DNA of 64,000 bases from Liolophura sinensis (GCF_032854445.1 NC_088300.1:69602984-69666983), one strand, 5' to 3'; shown: positions 24,742-36,371, counted from the stretch's first letter. Translations and numbers: made by a program. The notes: a model not told the origin generated them from the letters alone.

Positions 24742-27057
24742 TCTGTCACGAGGTCAGTCAAGGATTTATCACCAAAATGTCATAGTACGAAAAAAAAACA
24801 ATGATGTAATGATTGACGTGCATTATGCACGGACAATGGCGAAGTGATAAATGACACATCGAAGCGCCACACGCATTTGACATTCTGTTCGGCAGATTGA
24901 AGAATGGGCTGTAGGGGTGTACATGATGGATGTCGCTGTCAGTCGCCAACCTCGAGATTTCATGTGTTGGCTAATACAAGAACCTAATTAACCAGATGCC
25001 GTAACAACCTCAGGATTGCGTGCGCTCGCGGAAACGCCAACAAACGTAACACACGCAACTGACTGAGTTAACAAGAGTCTCGGAACCTCAAAATATGTCC
25101 GACTTGCCTGGCACAGTCAAAAAACAGGCAATGCCATCAAGCTTGGTATTGACAATCCAAATACACAGGTTCGTCTTATTTCAAACTCTTAAGTGATGCA
25201 GTTCCTTAAAGTACAGTGTTAACATAAAAAATGAAAGCATGACAAAAGTGACATATCTGCATATTTCTTTTCTGCATACTTTTCTGATTGTAGAGACAAC
25301 GTGTGAGCCATTTTTGTACTTCTGAGTAAAAAGTTTTGACAGATGGAGTACTAATTCTAAAAAGTGTATTGACGGACGCAGACAGAGGGACGGGTGTGAG
25401 GTGGGAGTGGGTGGTGGTGAAGTCGGCGTACGGAAAGACAGTGTAATACCATAATATGACCATTAATACAGACGACTAAAAACCCCAACGAAATGGTGTA
25501 AATATGTTTTATATAACTTGGATTTTGAATTATCTAACCAACCAATAGAGTTCCTAATTGAAACCAAAATAAATGGAAAATATATCTACAGTTCTTTTGT
25601 TATTTGTATAGTTTGGACAAAATTCCCAATCGCCGTATTACGAGCATTATTCAGTGGAAAGTCAATCTAAAAGGATGAAGGGGGGGAATCCCATTAAAGT
25701 GCTCTTTATCTAATGACTGGCACATCCAGCGTATCAGTCTTGAAGTTACTGATAAAATCTTGACGTGATTCTTATATCTACTGACTAACTACCGTCAATA
25801 CACGTCAAGAACTAGACCTTTAGGCATACAACTCATTCAAAATTATTTGTGGTAGAATGAGCATCGTAGAACCGATTCTTACCCAAGTCTTTCTCATGGA
25901 GGCAGGTCGGTATGGGAAGAGCCCTTACTGTATACCATACACCGCATTCACTGTTGTACAGACTGAGTAACCTGGTCTCTCGTCAGTATCCTTCCCTCTG
26001 TCAAAATGCAGCTCTCCGGGCATTCTCTGGTTTGACATGAAGGGCACCAACCAACCCAACACTCCTACATGTAAATCTACCAAACTTCATCAAGATTGGA
26101 CGAATAGCAACACTTAGCAGTTACAGTGCTATTTTGTAGGGATGCGGAATATTAAGAAACAGATTAACATATATGCTGGGCAGTTCAGACTTTCTCATAA
26201 TGTAACACTTTAACCAGGGAAAATTGCCGAAGTCCAAAAATATGGTAAAAATGAAAACCACGAAGCAATGTTATTGCAAAGTTAATAAGGTCATGGCAAT
26301 GGTGGTATAAGAGAGTCGGTACCAATTTGCTTTTTTTTTTGAGAAATGTTTTTCACAAGATAATGCCACACACGAACAAACTGACATGTAACCTATACGG
26401 GACAAATCCACACTTGGATGTTGCAAATCAACATGACCCCATTACATCAGCAAGAAGACATAAAAATCTATAGATTTATGGCGCGTGGACACATTTTTTA
26501 AAAAGAGCGAAAGGAATATATACGAGAATATAACACCATGACAAGGCACTGACAAAATGACGTACTGAGCCTGAGACCCAATGCGTTATTCATGACGATC
26601 TGAAAGTTTTCACTTGAGTCCCAGTGAACGAAGTGTATACCAGAAAGAAGAGCTGGCTGGGGCATATATCATAAAACAAAAGGGGGAACGCCCTATTGCA
26701 TCCGAGAATTCCTGTGGGAGCATTATAAGTATTAAGACCTCGCTATTTATCAGTCTGTGAGTGGATTTAGGAGACGAATACCCAATTGCTCTGTCTGTTT
26801 TTTTTTTAAATACGAGCTTTCTAGGAGTGGTTATAAATGCGTAGAAAGGAAGCCGTGCTCGCTGAATTTCTCACGGCTCTTTTGTGAGCAGGACCAGTTC
26901 ACTAATTGATTTACGGTATTTTAGGGAAACACCTCAATGTGAATGCAACGAAGAGGAGTCGTGAAGACCGGAACGCTTAGCCCTACTCCCTGTTCCTATA
27001 CTCCCGACACAGTCAGAGCCCAAGGTGTCAATGGTGATTGAGATACTTTTAAACCTC
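24742..27057. other. Non-coding stretch, nothing recognised
   Basis: Short A and T runs only. I see no supported gene or mobile element. Confidence 0.5.
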
Positions 27058-27082
27058 GGGGGGTGGGGGGTGGGGGGCGGGG
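27058..27082 (+). repeat. Strong G-quadruplex motif
   Basis: Four G-runs of 6, 6, 6 and 4 are separated by single bases (T, T, C). This fits the canonical G3+N1-7 pattern with the shortest possible loops, which are generally the most stable. No gene or promoter is recognisable beside it. Confidence 0.8.
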
Positions 27083-28040
27083 TTCTATAGGTTTTTGCGC
27101 TGTTCCACAGCGCCTCACACAGGCTTAAGGGTTCGATTCAATGGTTCCTTCGAGGCAACCGATGTTATAGCAACGAGGTTTACATAAGTGTGTTTTCTCC
27201 CTACCGTTCGCAGGGTGTACGAGCCAATACCATAATGCTTATCAACTTCCATCCTTATTTTCACTTCTACATTCAATCTCTTTTATTTCAAATTGCTGAA
27301 ATATTAATGATTACGTTTTAGTAAGTATTGTCGAGTTAAGATTATTCATTCTGAATAATTTGCTTCGAATGTTGATGGATTCGATACTCCTAATTTGCTT
27401 CGAACTATTGTGATACAAATTAGCCAATGGCGACGTAATATCCTTTGCGTCAATACTTTTAGATGGTTTGGTTTATGACAAACAGTATTGACAAAACTAC
27501 AATTGTGATTTACGCCAAATCTTACACTCTGATTTGAGGCAGAGCAGATTTCATGGCATGAAAGTTTATTTAAAATGTATTTGTGTATGTGTGTATGTGT
27601 CTAAGTTTTTGTATGGTGTCAAAAACATAGGTAATATCAGAAAAATTCATGGTCTTTGTAAATTCAAGAAATATTAAAGAAGGTTCAAAATCAACCAGTA
27701 AATTATCTACTTCAACCTTCGTGAATTACGAAGAATAAAAGGCTAAAAAAAAAAAAATAAGACGAGACGTTGTAGTTTACTCCAGGTCCTGCCCGGTGTC
27801 CACCTACCATATGTGTAAATAAGGCGAACTAAATATTTATTCTCTCAGACCTCGGTTGAGACTATGAATTGACGCTCCATCTTATTCCTTTCACTTCGTA
27901 TTTTATACATGTCGTCCGTTTTGCAGAAACCGCGTCTAAACGCACAAATAGTCTGAATGGTATAAACACGTTTATTATTCCAGGAAATTGGAAGTATGTA
28001 AATGAGTCATAGCAAACAATATTTAACATAAATAATTTCT
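27083..28040. other. Non-coding stretch; possible SINE-A scrap
   Basis: At about 27787-27845 the plus strand reads CAGGTCCTGCCCGGTGTCCA and then CTACCAT. This resembles the CTCTGCCCGGTTTCC block of SINE-A, but the rest is too diverged to call. Nothing else is recognised. Confidence 0.4.
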
Positions 28041-28264
28041 GAGTTCAGGTCCAACTCATGTGGGTTCCTTCTCTTTCGTGCGCGGAAAGGCCTGTCCGGT
28101 ATCTACCTGGCCGCCGTCGTCTAAGTGAAATTTTCTTGATTACGGCGTAAACTATATTCAAACGTATAAATAAATAAAACACAAGTCAAATAAATAAATA
28201 AAATAAATAAATGAATACATAAATAATTAAATAAACAAATAAACAAACAAACAAACAAATAAAA
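28041..28264 (+). mobile_element. SINE-A with internal deletion and long simple tail
   Basis: Starts at the B-box (GAGTTCAGGTCC) and has CAACTCATGTGGGTTCCTTC. It loses most of the middle, then resumes at CTGGCCGCCGTCGTCTAAGT, TTTTCTTGATTACGGCGTAA. The tail (28166-28264) is an expanded AAAT/CAAA tract of about 100 bases, by far the longest SINE tail in the window. The head upstream of the B-box is absent. Confidence 0.75.
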
Positions 28265-28357
28265 TATCTTCTGTTGGACAAAGTTAACAGTGCGTCAATA
28301 ACACTTGCGGAACTGACGAGGCAAATTATGCTCGAACTTATAGCTTTATAGCTGTGA

Positions 28358-28449
28358 GTTAATCAGTCACCTGTGGAAACTGACAAGTCTGAATACAACC
28401 TCTGTTAATCAGTCACCTGTGGAAATTGACAAGTCTGAATACAACCTCT
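28358..28449. repeat. Two-copy 46-bp tandem duplication
   Basis: The 46-bp unit begins GTTAATCAGTCACCTGTGG. It is repeated once with a single C/T difference, so the duplication is recent. Confidence 0.95.
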
Positions 28450-28661
28450 GTAATACAGCCCAACCAGCCTTGCTTTTAAACCATACAAAACACCTGTACA
28501 ATATCGGTATTATTTGACGATTATCATTACTTGTCATGAACACCCTAACTGTATCCCGCATTCATTCACATGTATACAATCGTATTACAACTAAATATCA
28601 ACATAAATTGTATAAGTAAGCTACAGTTACGGTTACGGGTTTACAGCATGTCAAGATAGAA

Positions 28662-29049
28662 ACTCACAGGCGGTCTATACCGGCCCGGATAGCGCAGTTG
28701 GTAGAGCGTCCGCTTCGGGACCGGTAGATCCAGGATCAATCCTTGATCGAGTCACACCTAAGACTTTAAAAGAGGAAGTTGTAACTTCCTCGCTTGGCGT
28801 TCAGCATGAAGGGGATAGTGCAACGACTGGTTGACCCGTATCAGTAGTAAGCGGGGCGGCTTACTTGCCTTCGGTAAGTCGTCTCAGTGAAGCAGCACTA
28901 AATAAAAGAGCGGTGGAAATCCGTCCTGCAACAAGGAGGCACATTACACGTACATGCACCCTAATGTTTCCTTCGTCGTCATATGACTGAAAAATTGTTG
29001 AGTACGACGTTAAACCCCAAGCACTCACTCATTCACTCACAGGCGGCCT
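28662..29049. other. Target-site duplication flanking the SINE-B
   Basis: ACTCACAGGCGGTCT (28662-28676) and ACTCACAGGCGGCCT (29035-29049) bracket the element and differ by one base. A 15-bp direct repeat is typical of LINE-type target-primed reverse transcription. Part of the right copy resembles the ACTC-repeat tail, so the exact edge is uncertain by a few bases. Confidence 0.7.
28677..29034 (+). mobile_element. SINE-B, full length
   Basis: The head is tRNA-like: GGATAGCGCAGTTGGTAGAG fits an A-box, and CCAGGATCAATCC is a degenerate B-box about 45 bp on. The body follows with AGACTTTAAAAGAGG, CTTGGCGTTCAGCATGAAG, a GTAAGC-rich middle and TCGTCGTCATATGACTGAAA. It ends in GAGTACGACGTTAAACCCC and an ACTC repeat. 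At about 358 bp with a target-site duplication, it is the best-preserved SINE in the window. It faces a second SINE-B tail 60 bp away. Confidence 0.85.
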
Positions 29050-29100
29050 TTATTTCGGGTGACATTTGTCCAGTTTGAAAATACCTTTAAGCCAGGGACA

Positions 29101-29170
29101 TGATTGATTGATTGATTGTTGTTATACCCAAACGCCATACCCAACAATTTTTCAAACTGGGGTCCTTTTG
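29101..29170 (-). mobile_element. SINE-B-type 3' tail, opposite orientation
   Basis: The plus strand shows a (TGAT)n tract, then AACGCCATACCCAACAATTT and TTCAAAC. This is the reverse complement of GTTTGAAAAATTGTTGGGTA, closely matching the GACTGAAAAATTGTTGAGTA of SINE-B. The body may continue to about 29290, but I cannot align it with confidence. Its tail points at the tail of the 28.7 kb SINE-B. Confidence 0.6.
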
Positions 29171-32100
29171 ATTTGACAGTTTGTCGATTTACAATGCTGA
29201 TGAACTTTCGCACGTATGACGTACCCACTTGAACACCATAGTGGAAGACAAGTGGCCTACAAACGGCCACATGTCGTGAGTCGCTCACTGAGTTAGATCT
29301 GGCTTTAACCAGGTAAATGTTGTCTCCATTATTCCGCCAGGTTTATACGCCCCCAGGAGGTCTCAATAAAGTAAAAATGGCAGTAGGTGAAGGCAAAGGA
29401 AATGGCAGTGTTCGTGAAAATGGACTGGGCACGTGCATGGCAGCACGTCTCTATGCCACGAGTCTGCTTCTTTCTGTAAGGAGAGCGTAATCCAGTAGGC
29501 TATAACCTTCAAGTTTGTCTCGCCTAACTGAACACCACCAGCTCTTACTGGTCGGTGATTCTTATACCAGCTTTCTCAGCGAGTCATGGCAGATGGACAA
29601 TCAATAATGTAGCGGTAAACTAAACATTAAAGTCATTGAACATGTCACGTGGAAAGGTCATCCGGATATCCAATTATTCTTCTAATTAAAATCTACTTGT
29701 CTAGATTTTGTGTCGCTTAGACGAAAAGCCTGTTGGGCTAGATAGCGTGGCCATCTCTACCAGACACCTGAGACATTTGCCAATGGACTCCAACCTATAG
29801 GAAAAATAAATGCTTACGTGTACGGAAATAGACAATCGAATGCAATATTCATAACGAAAACATTTGAAAAACATGCAACCGCCGAAAAACGTCTTAGCAT
29901 GTGTTCTCGGTTTTTCCTGGAGTTTGTTGTCGCATGTTTTGTTTTAAATCACATCATCTTGATTAATGTGTATCCAGTTGATAAGTTTTCCTAAAATGTT
30001 AATCTTTGCCTGAGACATTTGTCTGTGTGTTTATAGGTTTAATACCATTACCTGTAAACTGTAGTAATAACAGTTTTCAGCTGAACTACAGTAAACCATA
30101 CATAAATCTGCAGAGACTGTAAATTCATAAACTCATGAGTAAGTGATTAATGAAGATTAATATGCTTTACCAATGACAAGTAGACTGTTTATGTCTAAAA
30201 ACTGATTCTGTTTTCGTAACTTACAACCTGTTCAAGAGATGTTATTACATGTGGAAACTAATACACTAACTACGACTGTAACAATAAAGGTTTTGGCAGG
30301 TATCTGGTTTGGTTAAACCCTTTGTTATGTAAACCAGCTTTGGCACTCTTATAACGAATCGTTCTAACGGAAAAAATAGTTTTAGGTTATTGTACTTATG
30401 AGACTGGCGAGATGACTTCAGTCACACAGCATATAACACTTTGGGCGCTATTATATCAGCGTTTTAACATTTAAAAGTATGGGTGCGGTAGTAATCCTAG
30501 CAGTTATACACACACCGGCACACACGCACACATTCGAAATCACACAGGGAGAAAAAAGGTGTCAAAACTCTGGAGAGACACAATGTTGAGGATTATGCAT
30601 ATTCCACTTACACTGTGATCTGACTGAATTGGCCTGAACTTGTGGAAAGAATTTGTTCATCCATTATAAAACAGAAATAACTGTTTTTTTTTCTTGAAGC
30701 TATCTACCAGCAGACGGATATAGTGTCCAGGAGCGAAGAGCACGTTGTTTCCTGTCTGACGATGTTGGGCCCACGCTGTGAGTGTTAGTGATAGATGTTA
30801 GAGCAGGTACCTGTTTTGCCAGTGCTACCGATTTTACAGAACTGATCTGTCATTTGAAAGCCACGAGGTTTCCATTTAATATGGAGGATTCCCAGAAGTA
30901 GATCCCCGATTCACTGTCTCCGAAGTCGGGCGGAGTGCCTGAAAAGGAAATTGCATTTTGACAATAGACGATAGCATACATCGATCCCTGGAGGGTTTGA
31001 CCAGTCCTTAATGGATTGGGTCGTCAATAAAGAAAGATAGGATTTATTTACTTCTGTGCTACTCTGTGTTCGATGTAAAGATCTTGGTGCTCTGCGCGAG
31101 GTGTCTTGGGGAATATTATTGAATTCTGACGGGATAGATTAATAAGCCGGATCCTCGAATGAGCAAGCACCGTTTTCACCTTATTACAGACATATTTCAT
31201 GTTGTGAAAATTTATGAGACACTTTAGAAGTTACTTGTGAATAATGATTATGGTGTGATCACTCAATTTGGTAGCGTGGTCTATCTACTTATCATTACCA
31301 AACTATGTGTACATCAAATCATTCCACGGAACGTCTCTCTGTACAGGCACCACGTGCTAACGGTAAACAGTTAACGGAATATGTAAAATGACATATTCTT
31401 AGTTTTTATAGCCACAGGTCGGAGACGAATATGAGAAAGTTTATATATGGAAGACATAATACATTGGTACTAATAAATTTTACTTGTATAATTCATCCTG
31501 GAGAATTTTCAACGCACATGGTCATGAATGGAGGATCCTGTATAAAGACACCGTATACATGTTAAGCAAACAAGCAAAACTATATGCATCGTGGTATGTA
31601 TACATGCAGCAGATAAAACAAGAAATGCTTGTGATAAGCTAATACAAAAAATGTTTAACAGAATGATAATGTTTCAGTTTGAAACTCAAATGTTTGAACT
31701 GAGCTTGATGATATCATACATAAATGTAATCTAAGAGAAAATAAAATCTTCAAGGCTGTATGGTTTAATCAAAGCGGATTTGAGTGGAAAATCATTGAGG
31801 GACATGGGGTGGAGAGTGTTTTCTTTTCAAAAGAATTAGACAAAAAGTACTTGGATTCCAACATGTTGCTATCAGTTTAGATTTTTTTAACCGGTGAGAT
31901 ACCAAATTACACACTCTGTAAAAATGCACTTTTATTATATTTTTTTCCGTTGTAGTTTTACTGATGGGGAAAACATAAAAGCAAGTGATCTTAATATCTG
32001 AGTTTGGAGTTATAAAGCTCCTGGCATCATGGCCAAGCTAACACTTTGATAGCAGGAGACTTTATAGGAAGGACGAATAAATATGTTTAGCCATTGGTCC

Positions 32101-32903
32101 GAGCTCAGCTTGGGATCGCCTCCCCGCAAGCAAAATCATATATCAAACACACGAGACTGTTCTTTAATTGCATCCGCCGTTATCTGGCATTTCTTTCGCG
32201 AGAGGTGTGGGGAATTCTTTTTACTCTCAGCCTGGCGGGTTAATAGGGAGCCAGATGCTCACTAATAAAGACAATTTGGCTAAATAATTACGGTCTGTCT
32301 AGATCGTAAATTCGATTTGCTTATTATCTTGCCATGGTTCCCAATTACCCACCAGCCAAAGTTTCTGTCGAACACAGACTGGTACCGTTACGGAGCTCTA
32401 TCATCCACAGCCTGCTAACTTATTGTCAACCATATTTGTAGCCAGTGGTATGACTCGTCTTATCGCCCTCAAGTAGGTATATCGGCATTGACGCCCGGGT
32501 TGTCCGCCATAAGCCTCTGGTTTGCTATGCTATGCAAATCTACCATTAGTGTCATGCAGAAGACATTACTACCATCCTATGTAATCGATAAATTTTCTAC
32601 CCCCGTATAAAACCAAATCTGAAGAAAAGTAATGTACTTATTTGGAAGACTTCTATCTTTTGAATTTGGGGGGCTTCGTTTAAAAGCCTCCGGAAGATCA
32701 TAGTATGCTCCTATGCGATGACCTCGGTTCCATCGATTGCGAGGTAAACGCTGAATTTGCTTTCTTTACGACCCTTCTCCTTAGATATTATTTTGTAAGT
32801 ATGGACAATTTGTGTACAGAGCGTCTGACATTAGCGGCACTCCATGCGTCAGTTGAGTGCCAGTCCACTTATAGATCAGTCAATTAAAAAGACCCTCAAG
32901 AGG
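29171..32903. other. Long non-coding stretch, nothing recognised
   Basis: There is a small 8-bp-arm hairpin (ACTGTAGT...ACTACAGT, about 30057-30092) and a short CA-rich patch near 30510. No mobile element, array or coding region was recognised. Confidence 0.45.
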
Positions 32904-32907
32904 TTAA

Positions 32908-33476
32908 AGGAGAAGAAAACTTAAATATCAAACAAATACCATTGAAAAGAGTACGCATTTTCTCGCAGGTGCATGCCATAAAAATTCTAATATGTACCTC
33001 AAGCTGATAAATTATAAATAAAGTCAGCGCCAAAATCCGCTGTGGGCGACTCCATTTTGCCTAAGAACTAGTCCTGAAGTCTCCTGTGTTAGGAGGACAA
33101 TTGCCGTCGGAAACCGCCGAAGTGCAGTTCGTACATTTCCGGTAGAACTCTCCTTCCCAGAATGTAGCGAACAGTACAGTTCGTTTTCCGCTTGACGATC
33201 GGGAAACCGGAATGTTGGACGTAGGTTCCGAATTTACACGAACAAGCTGGCAGTTTTAACGACTCTCATTGGCTGAGAGGCAACACACCCCCAGCATAAA
33301 TTACAGAGTGTTAAAAATGGAGGACGCGATGGACTCGATTTATGCCAGCTTTGCCGTTTTCAGGCTTTACGTGTATGGCGAGGAAAAAATGGCAAAATTA
33401 TGCAGGAGGCATCACCAGATAAAAAAAATGTGCTCTTTTCAGCCTATAGTGTCATAATTTTAAGTTTTCTTCTCCT
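32908..33476. mobile_element. MITE with 18-bp TIRs and TTAA target sites (Kolobok/T2-like)
   Basis: Perfect 18-bp terminal inverted repeats, AGGAGAAGAAAACTTAAA, occupy 32908-32925 and 33459-33476. TTAA lies immediately outside each (32904-32907, 33477-33480). TTAA plus a terminus starting AGGRR fits the TTAAAGGRR signature of T2-type MITEs and the Kolobok superfamily. piggyBac also uses TTAA, but its ends usually start with C. The 569-bp interior is richer in CpG than its flanks and encodes no recognisable transposase; a 62-codon frame inside is not supported. It would have moved only with enzyme supplied elsewhere. The flanks also share AAGAGGTTA, which overlaps the left TTAA and may be incidental. 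Confidence 0.85.
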
Positions 33477-33480
33477 TTAA

Positions 33481-33867
33481 AAGAGGTTATGAGAAAAAAA
33501 TAAGTTTTGGATGTATATATCCATCATTTAATTAAATGATCACTATTTGATTCTAATTAGCAAATGTCAGAAATGTATTTGCTTGTCTGTATGTTTCTTA
33601 ATTAACAACTAATGTGGCACCTGTGCTTTCACTAAAATAGTGTTTTGTGCACAACGTTATCTTAATTATTAACACCATTTATATGTGACCTAAAATATCG
33701 CTAATTTTACTCATGTTTATAACAGACACTTCTGAATATAAAAATAAATAGCCTAATATGGATTAAGTTTGTGCAGATTTGGAATGATCAAGCGCTGATT
33801 AGCTGGAGGGAGCACATAATATTTTTCTATACATACATTAACCAGTCTACCAAGAGAATTAAATCTG
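33481..33867. other. AT-rich spacer, nothing recognised
   Basis: AT-rich unique-looking sequence between the MITE and the minisatellite that follows. Confidence 0.5.
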
Positions 33868-34091
33868 TCTGTTGACCTAGTCCCTTGGCCAAGTCCATTG
33901 ACCAAGTTCAATAAACAATGTCTAATAACCAATATCCATTAACCAATATCCATTAACCATGACATTAACCAATGTCATTGACCAGTGCAGTAACTGCATC
34001 TGTAATCACCCCAGTATCCAGCCTAGAAAACAGGATATCTATAAGGCCGGTAACCACTCTAGAACTAGTCCAGTAACCAGTATATTTATCA
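33868..34091. repeat. Degenerate minisatellite, core CCAGTAACCA / CCATTAACCA
   Basis: Short related units of about 12 to 24 bp are built on CCATTGACCAA, CCATTAACCAATAT, CCAGTAACCA and CTAGTCCAGTAACCAG. The array is cut by the SINE-A that follows and appears to resume for about 40 bases after it (CAGCTAGTCCGGTTAC, about 34327). Its reverse complement (TGGTTACTGG) is the core of the arrays at 36.4-37.1 kb. Confidence 0.65.
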
Positions 34092-34314
34092 GTCCGTGGC
34101 TGAGACTGTTAGCGTGCCAGTGCGGCGCAATCACCTTGCAGAAACCGCTCACGAATGCGTGTTGGCGTACGTGGGAAGGCCTTCCTGCGACCTGCGGACG
34201 GTCGTGGGTTTCCCCCAGGCTCTGCCCGGTTTACTCTCATCATAATACTGACCGCCGTCATATAAGTGAAATATTCTTGAGTACGGCGTAAAACACCAAT
34301 CAAATAAATCAAAA
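34092..34314 (+). mobile_element. SINE-A inserted in a minisatellite
   Basis: The A-box region is GTGGCTGAGACTGTTAGCG, then GCGGCGCAATCACC. The CCGCTCACGAATGCGT region lacks the B-box segment. It continues GTACGTGGGAAGGCC, CGGACGGTCGTGGGTTTCCC, CTCTGCCCGG, GACCGCCGTCATATAAGTG and ACGGCGTAAAACACCAATC. It interrupts the surrounding CCAGTAACCA array, so it is younger than the array. ATCAGT lies on both sides, which may be a short target-site duplication but is weak. Confidence 0.85.
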
Positions 34315-34469
34315 TATCAGTATAACAGCTAGTCCGGTTACAAGTGTACTGATCAGAAATTTTTGAATTGTGTTAGTCACAAAGTATAGGAAACTGGTAA
34401 GCCCAGTGATCCACGCATGGCCTCCTTTTGGGGCCTGACTATTGGAATTCTGGTGTTAAGGGATGTGAA

Positions 34470-34640
34470 ATTTGCTACTGTTTAAGCATTTACATTAACA
34501 GTTAGAATAAAATCCTAACTGAGGCCGTACGACATCAGTTGTACGAGTGACTATTAGTCAAGTATGACACTCTAGTCGTTCCTCTGGTTTTACTTTCTAT
34601 GCTGTATTCTGGCTAGTTTGCGTTCGTATATATAGAAGTA
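34470..34640 (+). repeat. Repeat E, copy 1
   Basis: Shares with the copies at 35.8 and 52.5 kb the blocks CTACTGTTTAAGCATT, GAATAAAATCCTAACTGA, ACTATTAGTCAAGTATGAC and GTTTTACTTTCTATGCTGTA. The order is the same in all three. I do not recognise the family. There is no coding frame, and the ends are unclear. Confidence 0.55.
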
Positions 34641-35778
34641 CACATTGAAATGATTTGGAATTTCCTGATTTTTTGGATGAATTATTTCCCAACGCCAAAC
34701 GAAATGATGCTTCCGTTTTTATAATGTTTTTGATGCTTATATATTTTAAGGACCTCGGTTATTTAACGAGGGAATTTCTGTAACACGTACATACATCTAT
34801 CATGTGATGTTTGGGCGCGTAAGGTGCCCTGTGACATATAGCTCACGTAATTGAGACTGTCTGTTTTTTGGGGGTTTTTTTGTTTCTGCATTTCTGTTAC
34901 AACATTAGATAGAACATTCACAGCGTTAGTAAGACCCCGCTACAACCAATCTCGTAAACTACCCAGTTTGTGGGATACGGCAGAAAATGAAAATAAAATT
35001 TGTGGATTAATGTAGTTTACAGAGAAAGGAAAATGTTGTTTTGATTGTATCCAAGTTACATGAATTCCAATTTCTATCCAAAAATTAAGCCTTCGACCAC
35101 CATTGATAGCCGAGGTTCTCAAAGCACAGTGTTAAATCCGACAAAGGAGGGAACCGAGGAACATTCTTGAAATTAGATAATAGCATGGACCATTTCTAAC
35201 AAATCTATGGACATAAAATGATCAATGATTTAAAAAACGTGTAAAATGAGGTTGACTACATGCAGGATTGAAGCGGATATAAGTTTATTTCGGTGAGGCA
35301 ATACATCCAAGAATGGGTACCGACGTGTTAACGTGTACACTATCTAGAAAGTGTAAACCCGAAAAACGATGATGGTGTGGTCTTTTATTTTGTAGGTCTT
35401 TTTACTGTATCTTGTACCTTGTTTTTTCGAAGATAGCTGGCTGCTAGCTATGCTAAATGTTCTCTGCCACAAAAAAAAAATCAGTAACCATGACAAGTCC
35501 TACTCTATTGGTATCACTTTGTTTTTCTTGAACCTATGTGCCTTTCGATGACCGTGGGCATATATGCTTCAGTCTTTTGTACTGTAGGCCTATTTATGTA
35601 TAAACCAGGACTTTGTTGGTGGACTAAGCATTCCCGATGGCATTGTTTTATTGTGATTGTGCCTTTAAATGTGATGACAACACAGCATCTGGAATAATTC
35701 TAGACTAGTAACTTCGAATAAATTGGAAGTACAATGTATCATCTCTGCATATTTTTTATCTAACTCTGCTATGCTCAT
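34641..35778. other. Non-coding stretch, nothing recognised
   Basis: Short homopolymer runs only. No element or coding signal was recognised. Confidence 0.5.
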
Positions 35779-35985
35779 GGTACTATGGGGCGTCTACGCT
35801 GTTACCTACTAAGGCTATACATGAGCAATCGGAATAAAAGCCTGACTGACGTAAATTTACAAGAGGCAGGATGTCACCACTTATATGTCTAGCCATTTGA
35901 CAATTATCAAGCTGTCGTAACCGTTTTGGTTTCACTCTCCACGCTGTAGACTTCTATTTTAGATTCCTTTAATATCCATACCAGC
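35779..35985 (+). repeat. Repeat E, copy 2
   Basis: Blocks GGAATAAAAGCCTGACTGA, CATTTGACAATTATCAAGC, TTTTGGTTTCACTCTC and CACGCTGTAGACTTCTAT align with copy 3 (CACGCTGTAGACCTCTAT) and, less well, with copy 1. Same orientation as both. Confidence 0.6.
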
Positions 35986-36371
35986 GGGTTGTTCTAGCCG
36001 GCATGTTCGTGCGTCTAATTTTAATGTATTTATCTCGCTGCGGTCTCGAGGAATGTAAGCTTTCCTTTTTCTTATACTCACTTTATCGCATTCAAAATCT
36101 GCTTACTGATGAGCACATACTTTACTTTGACATTTCCGGGTCACAAGGCCCTCATCATCTCACCGGTAACATTTGTAGTCCATGCAATGAAAGTAGACAT
36201 GGCCCGTGGATAGGTACAACAAACATTCTCTAACGTTAAAATAATGTTAATAACAAGTAAATTTTCAAATAAACACTAAACGATCTCCTCGTATGTGTCA
36301 ATTTATATTTACCCACGCCTTTCTACGTACAAATATGGCGCATTCTTATGCTGCTTTTCATATTCTGGTGG

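Noticed and set aside
27129-27142. B-box-like GGGTTCGATTCAAT
   Set aside because: There is no A-box at the right distance and no SINE tail downstream. A chance match is likely.
29037-29288. 83-codon minus frame
   Set aside because: It overlaps a SINE-B-type 3' end and possibly its body. No domain seen.
30057-30092. Hairpin ACTGTAGT...ACTACAGT considered as a microRNA precursor or TIR
   Set aside because: Arms are only 8 bp with a weak extension, too short for a microRNA precursor. No target-site repeats are present.
32898-33489. AAGAGGTTA on both sides of the MITE, considered as a 9-bp target-site duplication
   Set aside because: Using it would make the element ends asymmetric, whereas TTAA gives perfectly symmetric 18-bp ends. 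Probably incidental.
33959-34312. Plus 110-codon and minus 67-codon frames
   Set aside because: They cross a degenerate minisatellite and the SINE-A inside it.
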